From Dyella_B sp035690825 (GTDB lineage: Bacteria > Pseudomonadota > Gammaproteobacteria > Xanthomonadales > Rhodanobacteraceae), in the NCBI RefSeq assembly GCF_051954575.1, contig NZ_JBQCHP010000085.1:72913-136912 (forward strand): a stretch of DNA of 64,000 nucleotides, written 5' to 3'. Positions 16,468-24,394 of the stretch are shown one piece after another; position 1 is the first letter of the stretch; every line of letters starts with the position of its first letter. Under the pieces are notes generated by a model. That model did no database searches, was not told the origin of the DNA, and was given only the letters and a program-made list of their open reading frames with translations. A program made the translations under genes and the position numbers.

Positions 16468-16995
16468 ATGCAGTTGCAAGAACTGGGAAATCGCATCTGC
16501 ATCCTGGGCCCCTCCAATAGCGGAAAGTCCACCCTTGCCAATGCAATCGCGCGCAAGTGCGCGCTCCATCCCATCCACCTCGATCAACTTTTTCATTTAC
16601 CGCAAACGGATTGGATTCCACGCCCCATCGATGAATTTGTCGCCTTGCACGACAGGGCCATCATGGGCGACAACTGGGTCATGGACGGCAATTATTCCGT
16701 GTGCGTGCCGCAGCGCTTGCTGCGCGCGACGGGCGTGATCCTGCTGGACATATCCACCCCTCTGAGCTTGTTTCGATATGTTCGCAGAGTGCTGTTAGGC
16801 AAGGAGCGGGTAGGTGGGCTGGAAGGCGGCAAGGACAGCATCAAGTGGAACATAATCCACCATATCGCCATCGTGACGCGGGCCAATCGCCAGCGCTACG
16901 CGGTACTTTATGAACAGCTTCACTTGCCGAAAATCCGCTTGCGATCTGCGCGGGCGATTCAACGCTGTTATATGGAATGGGGGCTGGAACGATAA
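16468..16995 (+). CDS. Small P-loop NTPase, adenylate-kinase/FlaR-like
   Basis: This 175-residue cytoplasmic protein has a Walker A loop GPSNSGKST at residues 14-22 and the DGNY segment near residue 75 typical of the 'topology modulation/FlaR' group of P-loop kinases. A run of basic residues (RYVRRVLLGKER) in the middle may be the lid region. The family is annotated as adenylate-kinase-like, but substrates are not known. It stands alone between a REP pair and a convergent monooxygenase. Confidence is good for the fold and low for the function. Confidence 0.8.
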   Translation: MQLQELGNRICILGPSNSGKSTLANAIARKCALHPIHLDQLFHLPQTDWIPRPIDEFVALHDRAIMGDNWVMDGNYSVCVPQRLLRATGVILLDISTPLSLFRYVRRVLLGKERVGGLEGGKDSIKWNIIHHIAIVTRANRQRYAVLYEQLHLPKIRLRSARAIQRCYMEWGLER

Positions 16996-17025
16996 TGCGG
17001 ACAACGTATCGAGAAGGGGCGGCTC

Positions 17026-17097
17026 GATGATCGAGATCGCACCTGCCGTGCACGCCGAGCAAGACGAAGTGCACGCATTGCTCGGCGCATATCACGC
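17026..17097 (+). pseudogene. Possible N-terminal remnant of a GNAT-type gene
   Basis: From the ATG at 17026, preceded by GAAGGGG, about 24 codons read MIEIAPAV ... VHALLGAYHA. That resembles the first strand and helix of GNAT acetyltransferases. The frame then runs into the antisense strand of the flavin monooxygenase gene and loses any resemblance. I read this tentatively as a truncated gene cut off where the monooxygenase was inserted, but the match is short and could be chance. Confidence 0.25.
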
Positions 17098-18585
17098 CGG
17101 CGCGCCAAACCACCGCGCCAGCGCGTCGACAAGCCCAAGGTCGGTGCCTTCTCCCACCCAGGCGACATATCCATCGGGCCGGATCAGCACGGCTGATGGT
17201 GCAGCGACTGCACCAAGCACTGGAAGCTCCCACTTTCCCGCACATGCAGCGTCGATGCGTTGAACCCGGCTCGCCCAAGGAGTGATGTCGAAATCACCTG
17301 GTTCGCCGAGGTTGAGCAGCGCCGGTCGGGCGCCGTGCAACAGATTGAAGACCCGTAGCGGGCCCGTGGCGGCGAGGAGATCGAGATCGGGCATGCGGCG
17401 CCCGAGCAGCGGGTGTCCATCGCCGAGGTCGTAGTGGATATCCAGGCCCGACAGCATCCCAGCGTATCGTTTGCGCGGTTCGTCCATGGCCAGGAGCTCG
17501 GCCATGCTCTCTCGCAACGCTGTCGTGCGCTCATCCGGACGACGCAGCGCGACCGATGCCATCGTGTTGCGCAACACACGCGCAGCAACCGGGTGGCGTT
17601 CGGCGTGGTAGGTATCCAGCAGGCTCTCAGGTGAAATCCGTTTGATCACCTGGGCCAATTTCCATCCCAGGTTCACTGCATCCTGCACGCCCATTTGCAG
17701 GCCCTGTCCACCGTCCGGCGCGTGCACGTGGGCGGCGTCACCGGCCAACAGGATCCGCTGGTTGCGATAGGTTGCAGCCTGTCGTGTCGCGTCGGTGAAG
17801 CGGGAAATCCAGTTGGGACGATGCACGCCGTAGTCGGTACCGCAGGCGGCGACGAGCGCTTTGCGCAGATCGTCCAGTGTAGGTTCGGTGGCTGGCCCGA
17901 CGTGCTCTTCGGTCACCATGATCCTTACAGGCCCATGATTCGCGTAGACCACTTTGCCATCGAGGATTTCGTACTCCGCCCGGCCGAAGGAATGGATGCC
18001 GAAGGCATTGCGATGAATGCCCAACTCCGGTTGCTGGGCCACTTCCACTTCAGCGATCAGGGCGCTGGTGGTCGGGTCCCAGCCGGGAAATTCAATGCCG
18101 GCCGCCTTGCGGACCACGCTGCGTCCGCCATCGCAGCCGACCATATATTCCGCGCGCAACGATTCACCGCTGGACAAGACGATATCGACACCGAGGTCGT
18201 CCTGCGCCGCACCGATCACCTCGCGCCCACGATGGATCACCACGCCTAGCTCCTCGACCCAATCGGCCAACAATCGCTCGATATGCTTCTGCCACAGCCC
18301 CAGACCGTAAGGGTGGCGGGTAGGAAAATCGCTGATGTCCAACGAGGTTCCGGCAAACCCGGCGACCTGCGCTATCTGTCCCTCCGACAGAAACCGCTCG
18401 GCGATACCACGCTGATCGAGCACCTCAATGGTTCGCGCGTGCAGGCCGCCAGCACGCGAGCCGGCCAGGTCCTGGTTGATGCGCCGCTCGACCACGGCAA
18501 CGTCGACACCGGCCAAAGCCAGTTCACCCGCCAACATCAGCCCGGTCGGCCCCGCTCCCACGATCGCCACGGCATGCCCGCTCAT
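17092..18585 (-). CDS. FAD-dependent aromatic monooxygenase (PheA/TfdB, rifampicin-monooxygenase-like)
   Basis: This 497-residue flavoprotein has the full set of group A hydroxylase motifs. GAGPTG at residues 10-15 binds FAD, a CDGGRS segment contains the DG motif, and LAGDAAHVHAPDGGQGLQMG contains the GD motif. A thioredoxin-like C-terminal domain follows. These enzymes use NAD(P)H and oxygen to hydroxylate phenols, polyketides or rifamycins in the cytoplasm. The start MSGHAV is chosen because AGGAG lies about seven bases upstream; the open frame extends 49 codons further without family sequence. It is a single gene, divergent from a GNAT gene. The substrate is unknown; a role in degrading or inactivating an aromatic antibiotic is possible. 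Confidence 0.9.
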   Translation of the reverse strand: MSGHAVAIVGAGPTGLMLAGELALAGVDVAVVERRINQDLAGSRAGGLHARTIEVLDQRGIAERFLSEGQIAQVAGFAGTSLDISDFPTRHPYGLGLWQKHIERLLADWVEELGVVIHRGREVIGAAQDDLGVDIVLSSGESLRAEYMVGCDGGRSVVRKAAGIEFPGWDPTTSALIAEVEVAQQPELGIHRNAFGIHSFGRAEYEILDGKVVYANHGPVRIMVTEEHVGPATEPTLDDLRKALVAACGTDYGVHRPNWISRFTDATRQAATYRNQRILLAGDAAHVHAPDGGQGLQMGVQDAVNLGWKLAQVIKRISPESLLDTYHAERHPVAARVLRNTMASVALRRPDERTTALRESMAELLAMDEPRKRYAGMLSGLDIHYDLGDGHPLLGRRMPDLDLLAATGPLRVFNLLHGARPALLNLGEPGDFDITPWASRVQRIDAACAGKWELPVLGAVAAPSAVLIRPDGYVAWVGEGTDLGLVDALARWFGAPA

Positions 18586-18854
18586 GGCCGCGCTCCTGCC
18601 TGCGTTTGAGCTGTTTCGATACCCACATGCACTTCGTGACTCGAAAACGGCATTTTCATCTCGCCACCCTCCATTCCACAGGTTCGATAGTTCGGGCGGC
18701 GATTGAGCAACAAGACCGGGGGATTGCGGCAAGCCCCAGGTGCTCTAAGATAGTGAAGCGGGAAGGGTGGAATTTTCTGGTTTTTCTTTTTTTGCCTCAC
18801 CGTCGAAGGGGGCAATCGTCTTCGCGAACCGCAGATCATCCGGCTCGAAAACCC

Positions 18855-19247
18855 ATGCTCATTCGCGATGTACAAGCGCAAGAAGTCGAATTGGTGCGGC
18901 AGTTTCTTTGCGCCAACGGATGGACGCATCGGGTAGGGAGTGCGGAAGCATTTGCGCTGCTCCTGGCCCATTCGCAGCGAACGGCAGTCGCTGTTTCAGA
19001 TAACAAGATCGTTGGTTTCGCCCGGGCGATTACCGACGGCATCTCCAATGGCTACCTCTCCATGGTGGTCGTATCACAGGAACACCGGTTGCAAGGGATT
19101 GGCCGTGCATTGGTCGAGCACCTTACGGGCGACGATCCCCGCATCACGTGGGTGCTGCGCGCGGGACGGGAAGGGGCGGCAGGGTTCTTTGCAAAGCTCG
19201 GTTTCCAGGTGTCTTCCATTGCCATGGAACGTCTGCGCAATGCGTAA
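18855..19247 (+). CDS. GNAT-family N-acetyltransferase
   Basis: This 130-residue protein has the GNAT fold: a beta hairpin VGFARAITDG, a strand YLSMVVVSQEHR and the acetyl-CoA loop QGIGRAL (canonical Q-x-x-G-x-G/A) near residue 84, ending with GFFAKLGFQ. Such enzymes move an acetyl group from acetyl-CoA to an amine of a small molecule or protein. The substrate cannot be predicted. The ATG at 18855 is chosen because the conserved family sequence begins there; the Shine-Dalgarno signal is weak. Confidence 0.85.
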   Translation: MLIRDVQAQEVELVRQFLCANGWTHRVGSAEAFALLLAHSQRTAVAVSDNKIVGFARAITDGISNGYLSMVVVSQEHRLQGIGRALVEHLTGDDPRITWVLRAGREGAAGFFAKLGFQVSSIAMERLRNA

Positions 19248-19315
19248 TATTGACGATCGGTTTCGTGTATTTATGGAGATACTGAGCCGCAAAGCAATCA
19301 CGTCGACAAGCTCGC

Positions 19316-19440
19316 ATGTGCGCTATGGATCAATACAGTCAATCCGACCTGGTCAACGACCTTGCCAAGATATTTCCTGAGTTTGCTTCCTATTGGCAGA
19401 CCGATATCGCTGAGGACGAATACCCGTCGAACGACCGTGG
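19316..19440 (+). pseudogene. Possible remnant of a small DUF7674-like gene
   Basis: The frame beginning at 19316 or 19325 reads like a genuine N-terminus (LVNDLAKIFPEFASYWQ, then an acidic run), which reminds me of DUF7674-type small proteins where a Phe-Pro-Glu-Phe motif follows an amphipathic helix. After about 40 codons the resemblance disappears and the frame runs through the start of the next gene. There is no ribosome site. I report it as a possible gene remnant with low confidence. Confidence 0.25.
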
Positions 19441-19520
19441 AATAGATCAGAGCATCCCTAGGCATAAACACGCCTGCCTGATGTATAACTTTGCCCGCGT
19501 CCCTTACATGGAGAGAGGAA

Positions 19521-20042
19521 ATGACGTCTCTGTCGAAAGCCGTGTTGCTGTCCTCTGTCGCCGCGCTGACGTTCTCGTTCACCGCAGCCGCCGCGCCTGG
19601 ATCGTCGCTAGATACTCGTGCCACACTAACTGCAGCTTCTCCTCTGCTCGGTACCTGGTCATTGGACACCTCACGCATGCCTTTGCCGCCCGACCAGCGG
19701 CCGAAAAGCGTGAGGTTCACGTTCGGCGCTGCGGGCGACAACAAGTGGACCACGCACGTCGATATCGTTTATGCGCCTGGCAACGAGGTTCATTCCGTGG
19801 GCACGGCGGCGCTCGATGGAACGCTTGCTCCCGTCAAGGATAGTCCCGAGGCGAATGGCGCGGCATTGAAGCTGCCTTCTCCCAATGTCTTGGTCATGGC
19901 GTTGCAGGAAGACGGCGTACTTGTCTCGACCCGGATCTACTCGGTCTTGCCGGATGGCCGCGAACTGGTCGAGACCGCCGTTTATCCGGGAAAGAATGGC
20001 TTGCCCGTGATGCGCACGAACTACTTCACGCGCGTTCGCTAG
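19521..20042 (+). CDS. Exported hypothetical protein
   Basis: This 173-residue protein has a clean signal peptide (SKAVLLSSVAALTFSFTAAAA, about residues 4-24) and then a soluble, strand-rich domain starting LLGTWSLDTSRMPLPPDQRPK. The phrase 'GTW-x-L-D' at the domain opening occurs in several lipocalin-like secreted families, but I do not recognise a specific one. The start at 19521 is set by GAGAGGAA just upstream. It is a stand-alone gene between two GNAT genes, with no contextual clue to function. Confidence 0.75.
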   Translation: MTSLSKAVLLSSVAALTFSFTAAAAPGSSLDTRATLTAASPLLGTWSLDTSRMPLPPDQRPKSVRFTFGAAGDNKWTTHVDIVYAPGNEVHSVGTAALDGTLAPVKDSPEANGAALKLPSPNVLVMALQEDGVLVSTRIYSVLPDGRELVETAVYPGKNGLPVMRTNYFTRVR

Positions 20043-20145
20043 ACTTGCCGACCCATGCGTCGAAGACGCGCGGTGCGGATGAGCTTCAAAGCATCCGCTT
20101 TCGGCAGCGCACATCACGGTTTGACCTTGTTACTTCGGAATCACC

Positions 20146-20607
20146 ATGGATATTCGAACACTTCACGCCAACGATCTTGAGCTCGTTTGCCGGCATCGTG
20201 AAGCCATGTTCCGGGATGCCGGCGGACGTGATGAAGTGTTGATGCCCATGACCGGGCATTTCCGGGAATGGGTCAGGCCGCGCTTGCTGGATGGATCCTA
20301 TTTCGGTTTCGTAATGTTGGACGACGGCGCTCCGGTAGCGGGCATTGGGCTGATGCTTATCGATTGGCCACCGCATCCCGCGCACCCGACGCAGGACAAG
20401 CGCGGATATGTGCTGAACGTCTTTGTCGAACCCGAGTACAGGAATCGCGGGCTGGCGCGGGAGCTGATGAAGCTGGCGGAAGCGGAATTTGCCAGGCGCG
20501 GCGTTGGCTATGCGATTTTGCATGCCACGGAAAAGGGTCGGCCGCTGTATCAGGGAATGGGCTGGAATGGGACCACGGAAATGGCCAAAGCGTTGGATGT
20601 TTTGTGA
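20146..20607 (+). CDS. GNAT-family N-acetyltransferase
   Basis: This 153-residue protein has the GNAT core: GYVLNVFVEPEYRNRGLARELM contains the strand and the R-N-R-G-L-A acetyl-CoA loop near residue 104, followed by a GWNGTTEMAK ending. It begins MDIRTLHANDLELV, a typical GNAT opening, which supports the start at 20146. Substrate unknown. It is not close in sequence to the GNAT at 18855, so the two are not a recent duplication. Confidence 0.88.
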   Translation: MDIRTLHANDLELVCRHREAMFRDAGGRDEVLMPMTGHFREWVRPRLLDGSYFGFVMLDDGAPVAGIGLMLIDWPPHPAHPTQDKRGYVLNVFVEPEYRNRGLARELMKLAEAEFARRGVGYAILHATEKGRPLYQGMGWNGTTEMAKALDVL

Positions 20608-20629
20608 TGCGCAAGTCTTGCAGGATTTG

Positions 20630-20770
20630 CTCCCTCCCCTGCGAAGTAGGGGAGGGCCGGGGTGGGGTGAAGCAACCTCGCGATGTATTTCAGCGCTGAG
20701 GCAAGCACGGGCAACCCCACTCCACCCCCCCATGCGTGCAGGGGAGGGAGTCATCATTCGCGTAGTGAGG
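20630..20770. repeat. Family D MITE-like inverted repeat, copy 2
   Basis: The left core TCCCTCCCCTGCGAAGTAGG and the right core (GTGCAGGGGAGGGA) face each other across about 85 bases that keep the internal TCGCGATGTATTTCAGC segment also seen at 30350. The right flank CATCATTCGC is shared with other copies. The last codons of the convergent GST gene lie in this right flank. Confidence 0.8.
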
Positions 20771-21398
20771 CGCTACGGGCTATATCAACCGTCTCCCCAT
20801 GCAACGCAGTAACCCGCATCGATTCACGCGCGCAGAACCGCGCGTACCAGGTCGCTAGCCGTGGCCGAGCATCGCAAAACGCATAGACCTGCCGGAATTC
20901 GATCCAACTGAGGGCGGTCGCCACGGCTATATCGCCGATATCCGGCGTCTCGTTCTCCTCCAGGTTTCCTTCGAGGAAATCGCAGGCCGCGATGATCTTC
21001 CGCAACTGGCCTTCACGTAGCGGCTCCCAACGCGTGGCTATCGGTCGCCGTTCGGTTTCCCAGCGCACCGCAATGCCTGCGTCGGCGATACCCGTGGCGA
21101 TCGCCTGGTTGCGCAATGCGCGATAGCGGCGCGAGGGATCGGTGGGGATCAGCTTTGGTCCATCATGCAGGCCGTCCAGGTATTCGCAGATGACGTTGGA
21201 GTCGAACAGGGCGAGGTCATCATCGCAAATCAGTACCGGTACTTTGCCCAGCGGATTGAGTGCGAATACTTCGTCATTGCGCACGACCGGGCTGGTTTCG
21301 TGGTGGATCACTTGCAGTCGATTGGCCAGGCCGAGTTCGTGGGCGGCGACCAGCGTCTTGCGGGCGTAGGGGGAGTGTGTCTGGTAGAGAAGTTTCAT
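20754..21398 (-). CDS. Glutathione S-transferase family protein
   Basis: This 214-residue protein has an N-terminal thioredoxin-like domain (MKLLYQTHSPYARKTLVAA) with the glutathione-contact segment GKVPVL and LFDSNVICEYL, followed by an all-helical C-terminal domain. GST enzymes conjugate or reduce substrates using glutathione in the cytoplasm; the Ser at residue 9 is a candidate catalytic residue for this class. The last few residues and the stop codon (20754-20756) lie in the flank of the family D repeat, so the C-terminus may have been altered by the repeat. It follows the dehydratase gene by 15 bases in the same direction, so they may be cotranscribed. Confidence 0.9.
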   Translation of the reverse strand: MKLLYQTHSPYARKTLVAAHELGLANRLQVIHHETSPVVRNDEVFALNPLGKVPVLICDDDLALFDSNVICEYLDGLHDGPKLIPTDPSRRYRALRNQAIATGIADAGIAVRWETERRPIATRWEPLREGQLRKIIAACDFLEGNLEENETPDIGDIAVATALSWIEFRQVYAFCDARPRLATWYARFCARESMRVTALHGETVDIARSASLRE

Positions 21399-21413
21399 CG
21401 TTGGCGTCGATGA

Positions 21414-22367
21414 TCAAGCTGCGAGCAGGCGCTCGCGCAGGGCAGGGGCGATATTTCCACCCGTCAGGACGGTGGCGACGCGCTGGTTGGTAAAGCGAGC
21501 CGGCTCGGCCAGGATCGTTGCCAGTCCAGCCGCCGCCGCAGGTTCGACCACCACGCGAAGCGTCCGGTGGATCAACTGCATCGCCGTAAACAAGTCGGTT
21601 TCGGATACCGCCACCATCTCGTCACAACAGTCGCGCAAGCGGGACAAGGTGGAAGCGATCGGCACGCGCACGGCGATGCCGTCGGCGATGGTGTTGGCGT
21701 GATCGGTGACGATGGCGTGTCCTGCATCCAGCGAGAGCTTCATTGCCGGCGCATTCGCGGCGACCACGGCAATGACACGCACATGCGGCGCCAGCGCGCG
21801 CAGCACGCGGCCGACACCATCGAGCAGCGCGCCGTTGCCGAGCGGCACGATCAGGGTGTCGAACGAGGCCGCATCGAGCAGTTCCAGTGCGATAGTGCCG
21901 GCCCCATCGGCAATCGCCGGCTCGACGCCGTCTTCCACCCAGCGCTGGCCGGTTTCCGTGGCATGCTGGCGCGCAACCTGCTTGGCGGCGTCGAAGTCCG
22001 CGCCAGCCAGTTGCACGTTCGCACCCAGCCGGCGCATGGCGTCGACCTTGACCGGATTGGCTTGCTCGGCGGCGAAGACCGTGCACGCATATCCGCGCCG
22101 GCCGGCTGCATAAGCCATGCCTTGCCCGAAATTGCCGGCGGAGGCGCAGACCACACGCGCCCCGGGTTCCAGCGCGGTTGCGCAGAACAGGTCTGCGCCG
22201 CGTCCCTTGAAACAGCCGATCGGATTGGCCAGTTCCGCCTTGGCCAGCACGTGGCAGCCCAGTGCAGCATCCAGCGCGGCGTCCGTCATCACGGGCGAAT
22301 CCAGGAAGACAGGCGCGATGCGCTGCCGAGCGGCAACGATGCGGGTGATATCGAGATCCAGGGGCAT
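21414..22367 (-). CDS. PLP-dependent threonine/serine dehydratase-like enzyme
   Basis: This 317-residue enzyme belongs to the fold-type II PLP family. The Schiff-base lysine is Lys54 in GCFKGRGA (family pattern S/C-x-K-x-R-G-A), ASAGNFGQG is the substrate/phosphate loop and a late TGGN is near the cofactor ring nitrogen. It lacks the C-terminal ACT-like regulatory domain of biosynthetic IlvA, so a catabolic serine/threonine (or hydroxy-amino-acid) dehydratase is more likely. It is divergent from an AsnC/Lrp regulator with a short gap, which suggests the regulator responds to an amino acid handled by this enzyme. Confidence 0.9.
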   Translation of the reverse strand: MPLDLDITRIVAARQRIAPVFLDSPVMTDAALDAALGCHVLAKAELANPIGCFKGRGADLFCATALEPGARVVCASAGNFGQGMAYAAGRRGYACTVFAAEQANPVKVDAMRRLGANVQLAGADFDAAKQVARQHATETGQRWVEDGVEPAIADGAGTIALELLDAASFDTLIVPLGNGALLDGVGRVLRALAPHVRVIAVVAANAPAMKLSLDAGHAIVTDHANTIADGIAVRVPIASTLSRLRDCCDEMVAVSETDLFTAMQLIHRTLRVVVEPAAAAGLATILAEPARFTNQRVATVLTGGNIAPALRERLLAA

Positions 22368-22491
22368 GCGCGAAAAACTCCCTGCTGCAGTGGCGATGGC
22401 GGCTTATGTTAGGGTTTGCCCGCGCGGCCAGAGCGCGACTATCGGTAGCTGGACGGGTTTTTCCCGCAACTTGCATCGTCACTGCACACAC

Positions 22492-22971
22492 ATGCCCATC
22501 GAATTGGACAAGCTCGATCGACGCATCCTCGCGACGCTGCAAAAGGACGCGCGCCGTTCGGCGGAGCTGGTGGGAGCCGAAGTCGGGCTTTCCGCGTCGG
22601 CGGTACAGCGCCGCATTGCGCGTTTGCGCGAGGAGGGCGTGATTGCCGCCGAAGTGGCCGTGGTCGATCCGAAACGCGTCGGTCGGCCGTTGAACCTGAT
22701 CGTCGAGATCGAAGTGGAGCGCGAGCGGCCGGAACTGGTGGCAAGCCTCAAGCAATGGATCGCGGCCGAAGCGATGATCCAGGAGGCGTGGTATGTCACC
22801 GGCGCGGGCGATTACGTTTTGATTGTGGTGGCGCGCGACGTGGACGACTTCGAAGCACTGATGCAACGACTGGTCGCCGAGAATGCCAACGTGCGACGCT
22901 ATCACACGCGCGTGGCGCTGGGCACGATCAAGCGGAGCTTGCTGGTCCCGATGGATCCGCCGGTTGAATAA
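22492..22971 (+). CDS. Lrp/AsnC-family transcriptional regulator
   Basis: This 159-residue regulator has an N-terminal winged helix-turn-helix (LDKLDRRILATLQKDARRS ... SASAVQRRIARLREEGVI) and a C-terminal RAM ligand-binding domain (residues about 65-150, with GAGDYVLIVVARD). Proteins of this family form octamers that bind an amino acid and control transport or catabolic genes. The gene diverges from the PLP dehydratase across about 125 bases, the classic layout for local regulation; the ligand is likely an amino acid, by inference. The ATG at 22492 is where the family sequence begins. Confidence 0.93.
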   Translation: MPIELDKLDRRILATLQKDARRSAELVGAEVGLSASAVQRRIARLREEGVIAAEVAVVDPKRVGRPLNLIVEIEVERERPELVASLKQWIAAEAMIQEAWYVTGAGDYVLIVVARDVDDFEALMQRLVAENANVRRYHTRVALGTIKRSLLVPMDPPVE

Positions 22972-23054
22972 AAAAACGGATGCGTGTCGATTCCCCGCGG
23001 CGCCGTTCGTCATTTCCTTTAGAGGGCCGTCCTCTACTTCAGAGACCTGAGACC

Positions 23055-23498
23055 ATGACCAGCACTATCCGCCTTCACCGAGTACTGCGCGCACCGCCCG
23101 AGCGCGTCTATCGCGCGTTTCTCGACGCCGACGCCATGGCCAAGTGGCTGCCGCCGAACGGCTTTACCGGAAAGGTCCATGAGTTGGACGCGCGAGTGGG
23201 TGGCCGGCATCGCATGTCATTTACCAACTTCACCACGGGCGAGGCCCATGCCTTCGGCGGGGAATACCTCGAGCTGGTGCCGAACGAGCGTATTCGTTAC
23301 ACCGACGTGTTCGACGATCCGAACCTGCCTGGCGGCATGCAGACCACGATTTCGCTGAGCGCGGTGATGTGCGGGACGGAATTGAATGTGGTGCAGGAGG
23401 GCATTCCGGAACAGATTCCGCCGGAGATGTGCTACCTGGGGTGGCAGGAATCGCTGGTGCTGCTGGCGAAGCTGGTTGAGGCGGAAATACGGCAGTAG
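23055..23498 (+). CDS. SRPBCC (START/AHSA1-like) family protein
   Basis: This 147-residue protein starts with a typical AHSA1-type opening (IRLHRVLRAPPERVYRAFLDADAMAKWLPP) and has the family's GGEYLELVPNERIRYTDVFDDP strand region and a C-terminal helix GWQESLVLLAKLVE. The fold encloses a hydrophobic pocket, used by relatives to bind lipids or to contact Hsp90; function here is unknown. The ATG at 23055 lies just after GAGACCTGAGA. It is a single-gene unit followed by a strong GC-rich hairpin. Confidence 0.88.
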   Translation: MTSTIRLHRVLRAPPERVYRAFLDADAMAKWLPPNGFTGKVHELDARVGGRHRMSFTNFTTGEAHAFGGEYLELVPNERIRYTDVFDDPNLPGGMQTTISLSAVMCGTELNVVQEGIPEQIPPEMCYLGWQESLVLLAKLVEAEIRQ

Positions 23499-23508
23499 CT
23501 AAAGCACG

Positions 23509-23534
23509 GTCGCCCCGGCGAACGCCGGGGCGAC
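23509..23534. repeat. Perfect 12-bp GC-rich hairpin after the SRPBCC gene
   Basis: GTCGCCCCGGCG pairs perfectly with CGCCGGGGCGAC across a 2-base centre. There is no T-run, so it is not a textbook intrinsic terminator, but it lies 11 bases after the SRPBCC stop between convergent genes. It may be a REP relative whose arm has been remade with different bases. Confidence 0.6.
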
Positions 23535-23539
23535 ACGTT

Positions 23540-23644
23540 CGTCATCCCAGCGAAAGCTGGGATCCAGCGACTTGAAAAGCGTGAAAGGCACTGGATTGAC
23601 CAGCTTCGCTGTTGTGAAGCGCCTCAGCTTTCGCTGGAATGACG
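23540..23644. repeat. REP-like inverted pair, CATCCCAGCGAAAGCTGGGA subtype
   Basis: The left unit (23540-23567) reads CGTCATCCCAGCGAAAGCTG followed by GGATCCAG. The right unit (23625-23644) is CAGCTTTCGCTGGAATGACG. This is a sequence variant of the family A REP in which the palindrome core is CCCAGC/GCTGGG instead of CCGGCG/CGCCGG. A single unit of the same subtype lies at 40173-40190. Confidence 0.75.
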
Positions 23645-23690
23645 AATCGGTAGCGTTAAAGTTGCGGGTAAACGTTCGCCCGAACGCTGC

Positions 23691-24125
23691 TTAATGCCCG
23701 AGGAATTTCTTCCCCTGCTTGAGCACGATATCGCAGGCCTTGGTGGTGAGCTTCGATTTGAGATCAGGATCGCCGCCGCCGACGTCGCTCAGGTTGGTGG
23801 TCTTGCCGTTGTTGCCCTTGAGGATGCCGCTCAGGCCGCTCTGGTAGTCGCTATTGCTGGTGCCGCCTTCGGTCTTGCCGAGCAGCTTGCCGGCCAGGCC
23901 GGACGCGCCGGTGTCGCCGCCGAGGTAGTTGTTCTTCACGCAGTACTGCAACAGGCCGGCCACATTGCCCATGCTGCCGGAACTCAAGGAGCCGCCGTTG
24001 CCGCCCAGCATGCCGCCGAGTTTTCCGCCGAGACCGCCAAGGTCCTGTGCTGATACGGTGGCGCAGGCAAGGCTCACGGCCAGGGTTGCAAGGGTGATGG
24101 TGGCTTTTTTCATTCGCGTATTCAT
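23691..24125 (-). CDS. DUF2501-domain exported protein
   Basis: This 144-residue protein has a signal peptide (about residues 5-26, ending VSAQD), a glycine/serine-rich linker (GGLGGKLGGMLGG ...) and the DUF2501 core: GLLQYCVKNNYL with its single conserved Cys, then a C-terminal TTKACDIVLKQGKKFLGH with a second Cys, so a disulfide is likely. E. coli YjjA is a family member without known function. The start at 24125 is set by AAGGAGG seven bases upstream; a methionine four codons later is an alternative. It lies between repeats and appears monocistronic. Confidence 0.88.
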   Translation of the reverse strand: MNTRMKKATITLATLAVSLACATVSAQDLGGLGGKLGGMLGGNGGSLSSGSMGNVAGLLQYCVKNNYLGGDTGASGLAGKLLGKTEGGTSNSDYQSGLSGILKGNNGKTTNLSDVGGGDPDLKSKLTTKACDIVLKQGKKFLGH

Positions 24126-24300
24126 GCGCGTTCCTCCTTGTGGATGGGGCATTCAATGCCGAAGCTTGTTAGAAGTATGTCGACGCGGTATCCGCAGGCT
24201 CGCATCCATCCTGCCAGTGAACCTGCATGAGTCATCCTGCCCCCCGCTGCGCGATCTTGGCATTCGGCCTTCAGCGTGGCAACCGTCGGGTTTCGGAGCC

Positions 24301-24373
24301 GTAGGTTGGGGTGCAAACCCCAACGTTGCCCTGCACACATACATTGCGGTGTTGGGGTTTGCACCCCAACCTA
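24301..24373. repeat. Long inverted repeat, family B copy 3
   Basis: GTAGGTTGGGGTGCAAACCC on the left pairs with its reverse complement on the right, with about 28 bases between. It abuts the orphan terminator at 24395. Confidence 0.88.
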
Positions 24374-24394
24374 AAAAAACCAACCCATAAAAAA

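Noticed and set aside
17092..18732. Longer start (18732) for the flavin monooxygenase
   Set aside because: The extra 49 residues have no family sequence, whereas MSGHAVAIVGAGPTG begins right after AGGAG at the usual spacing.
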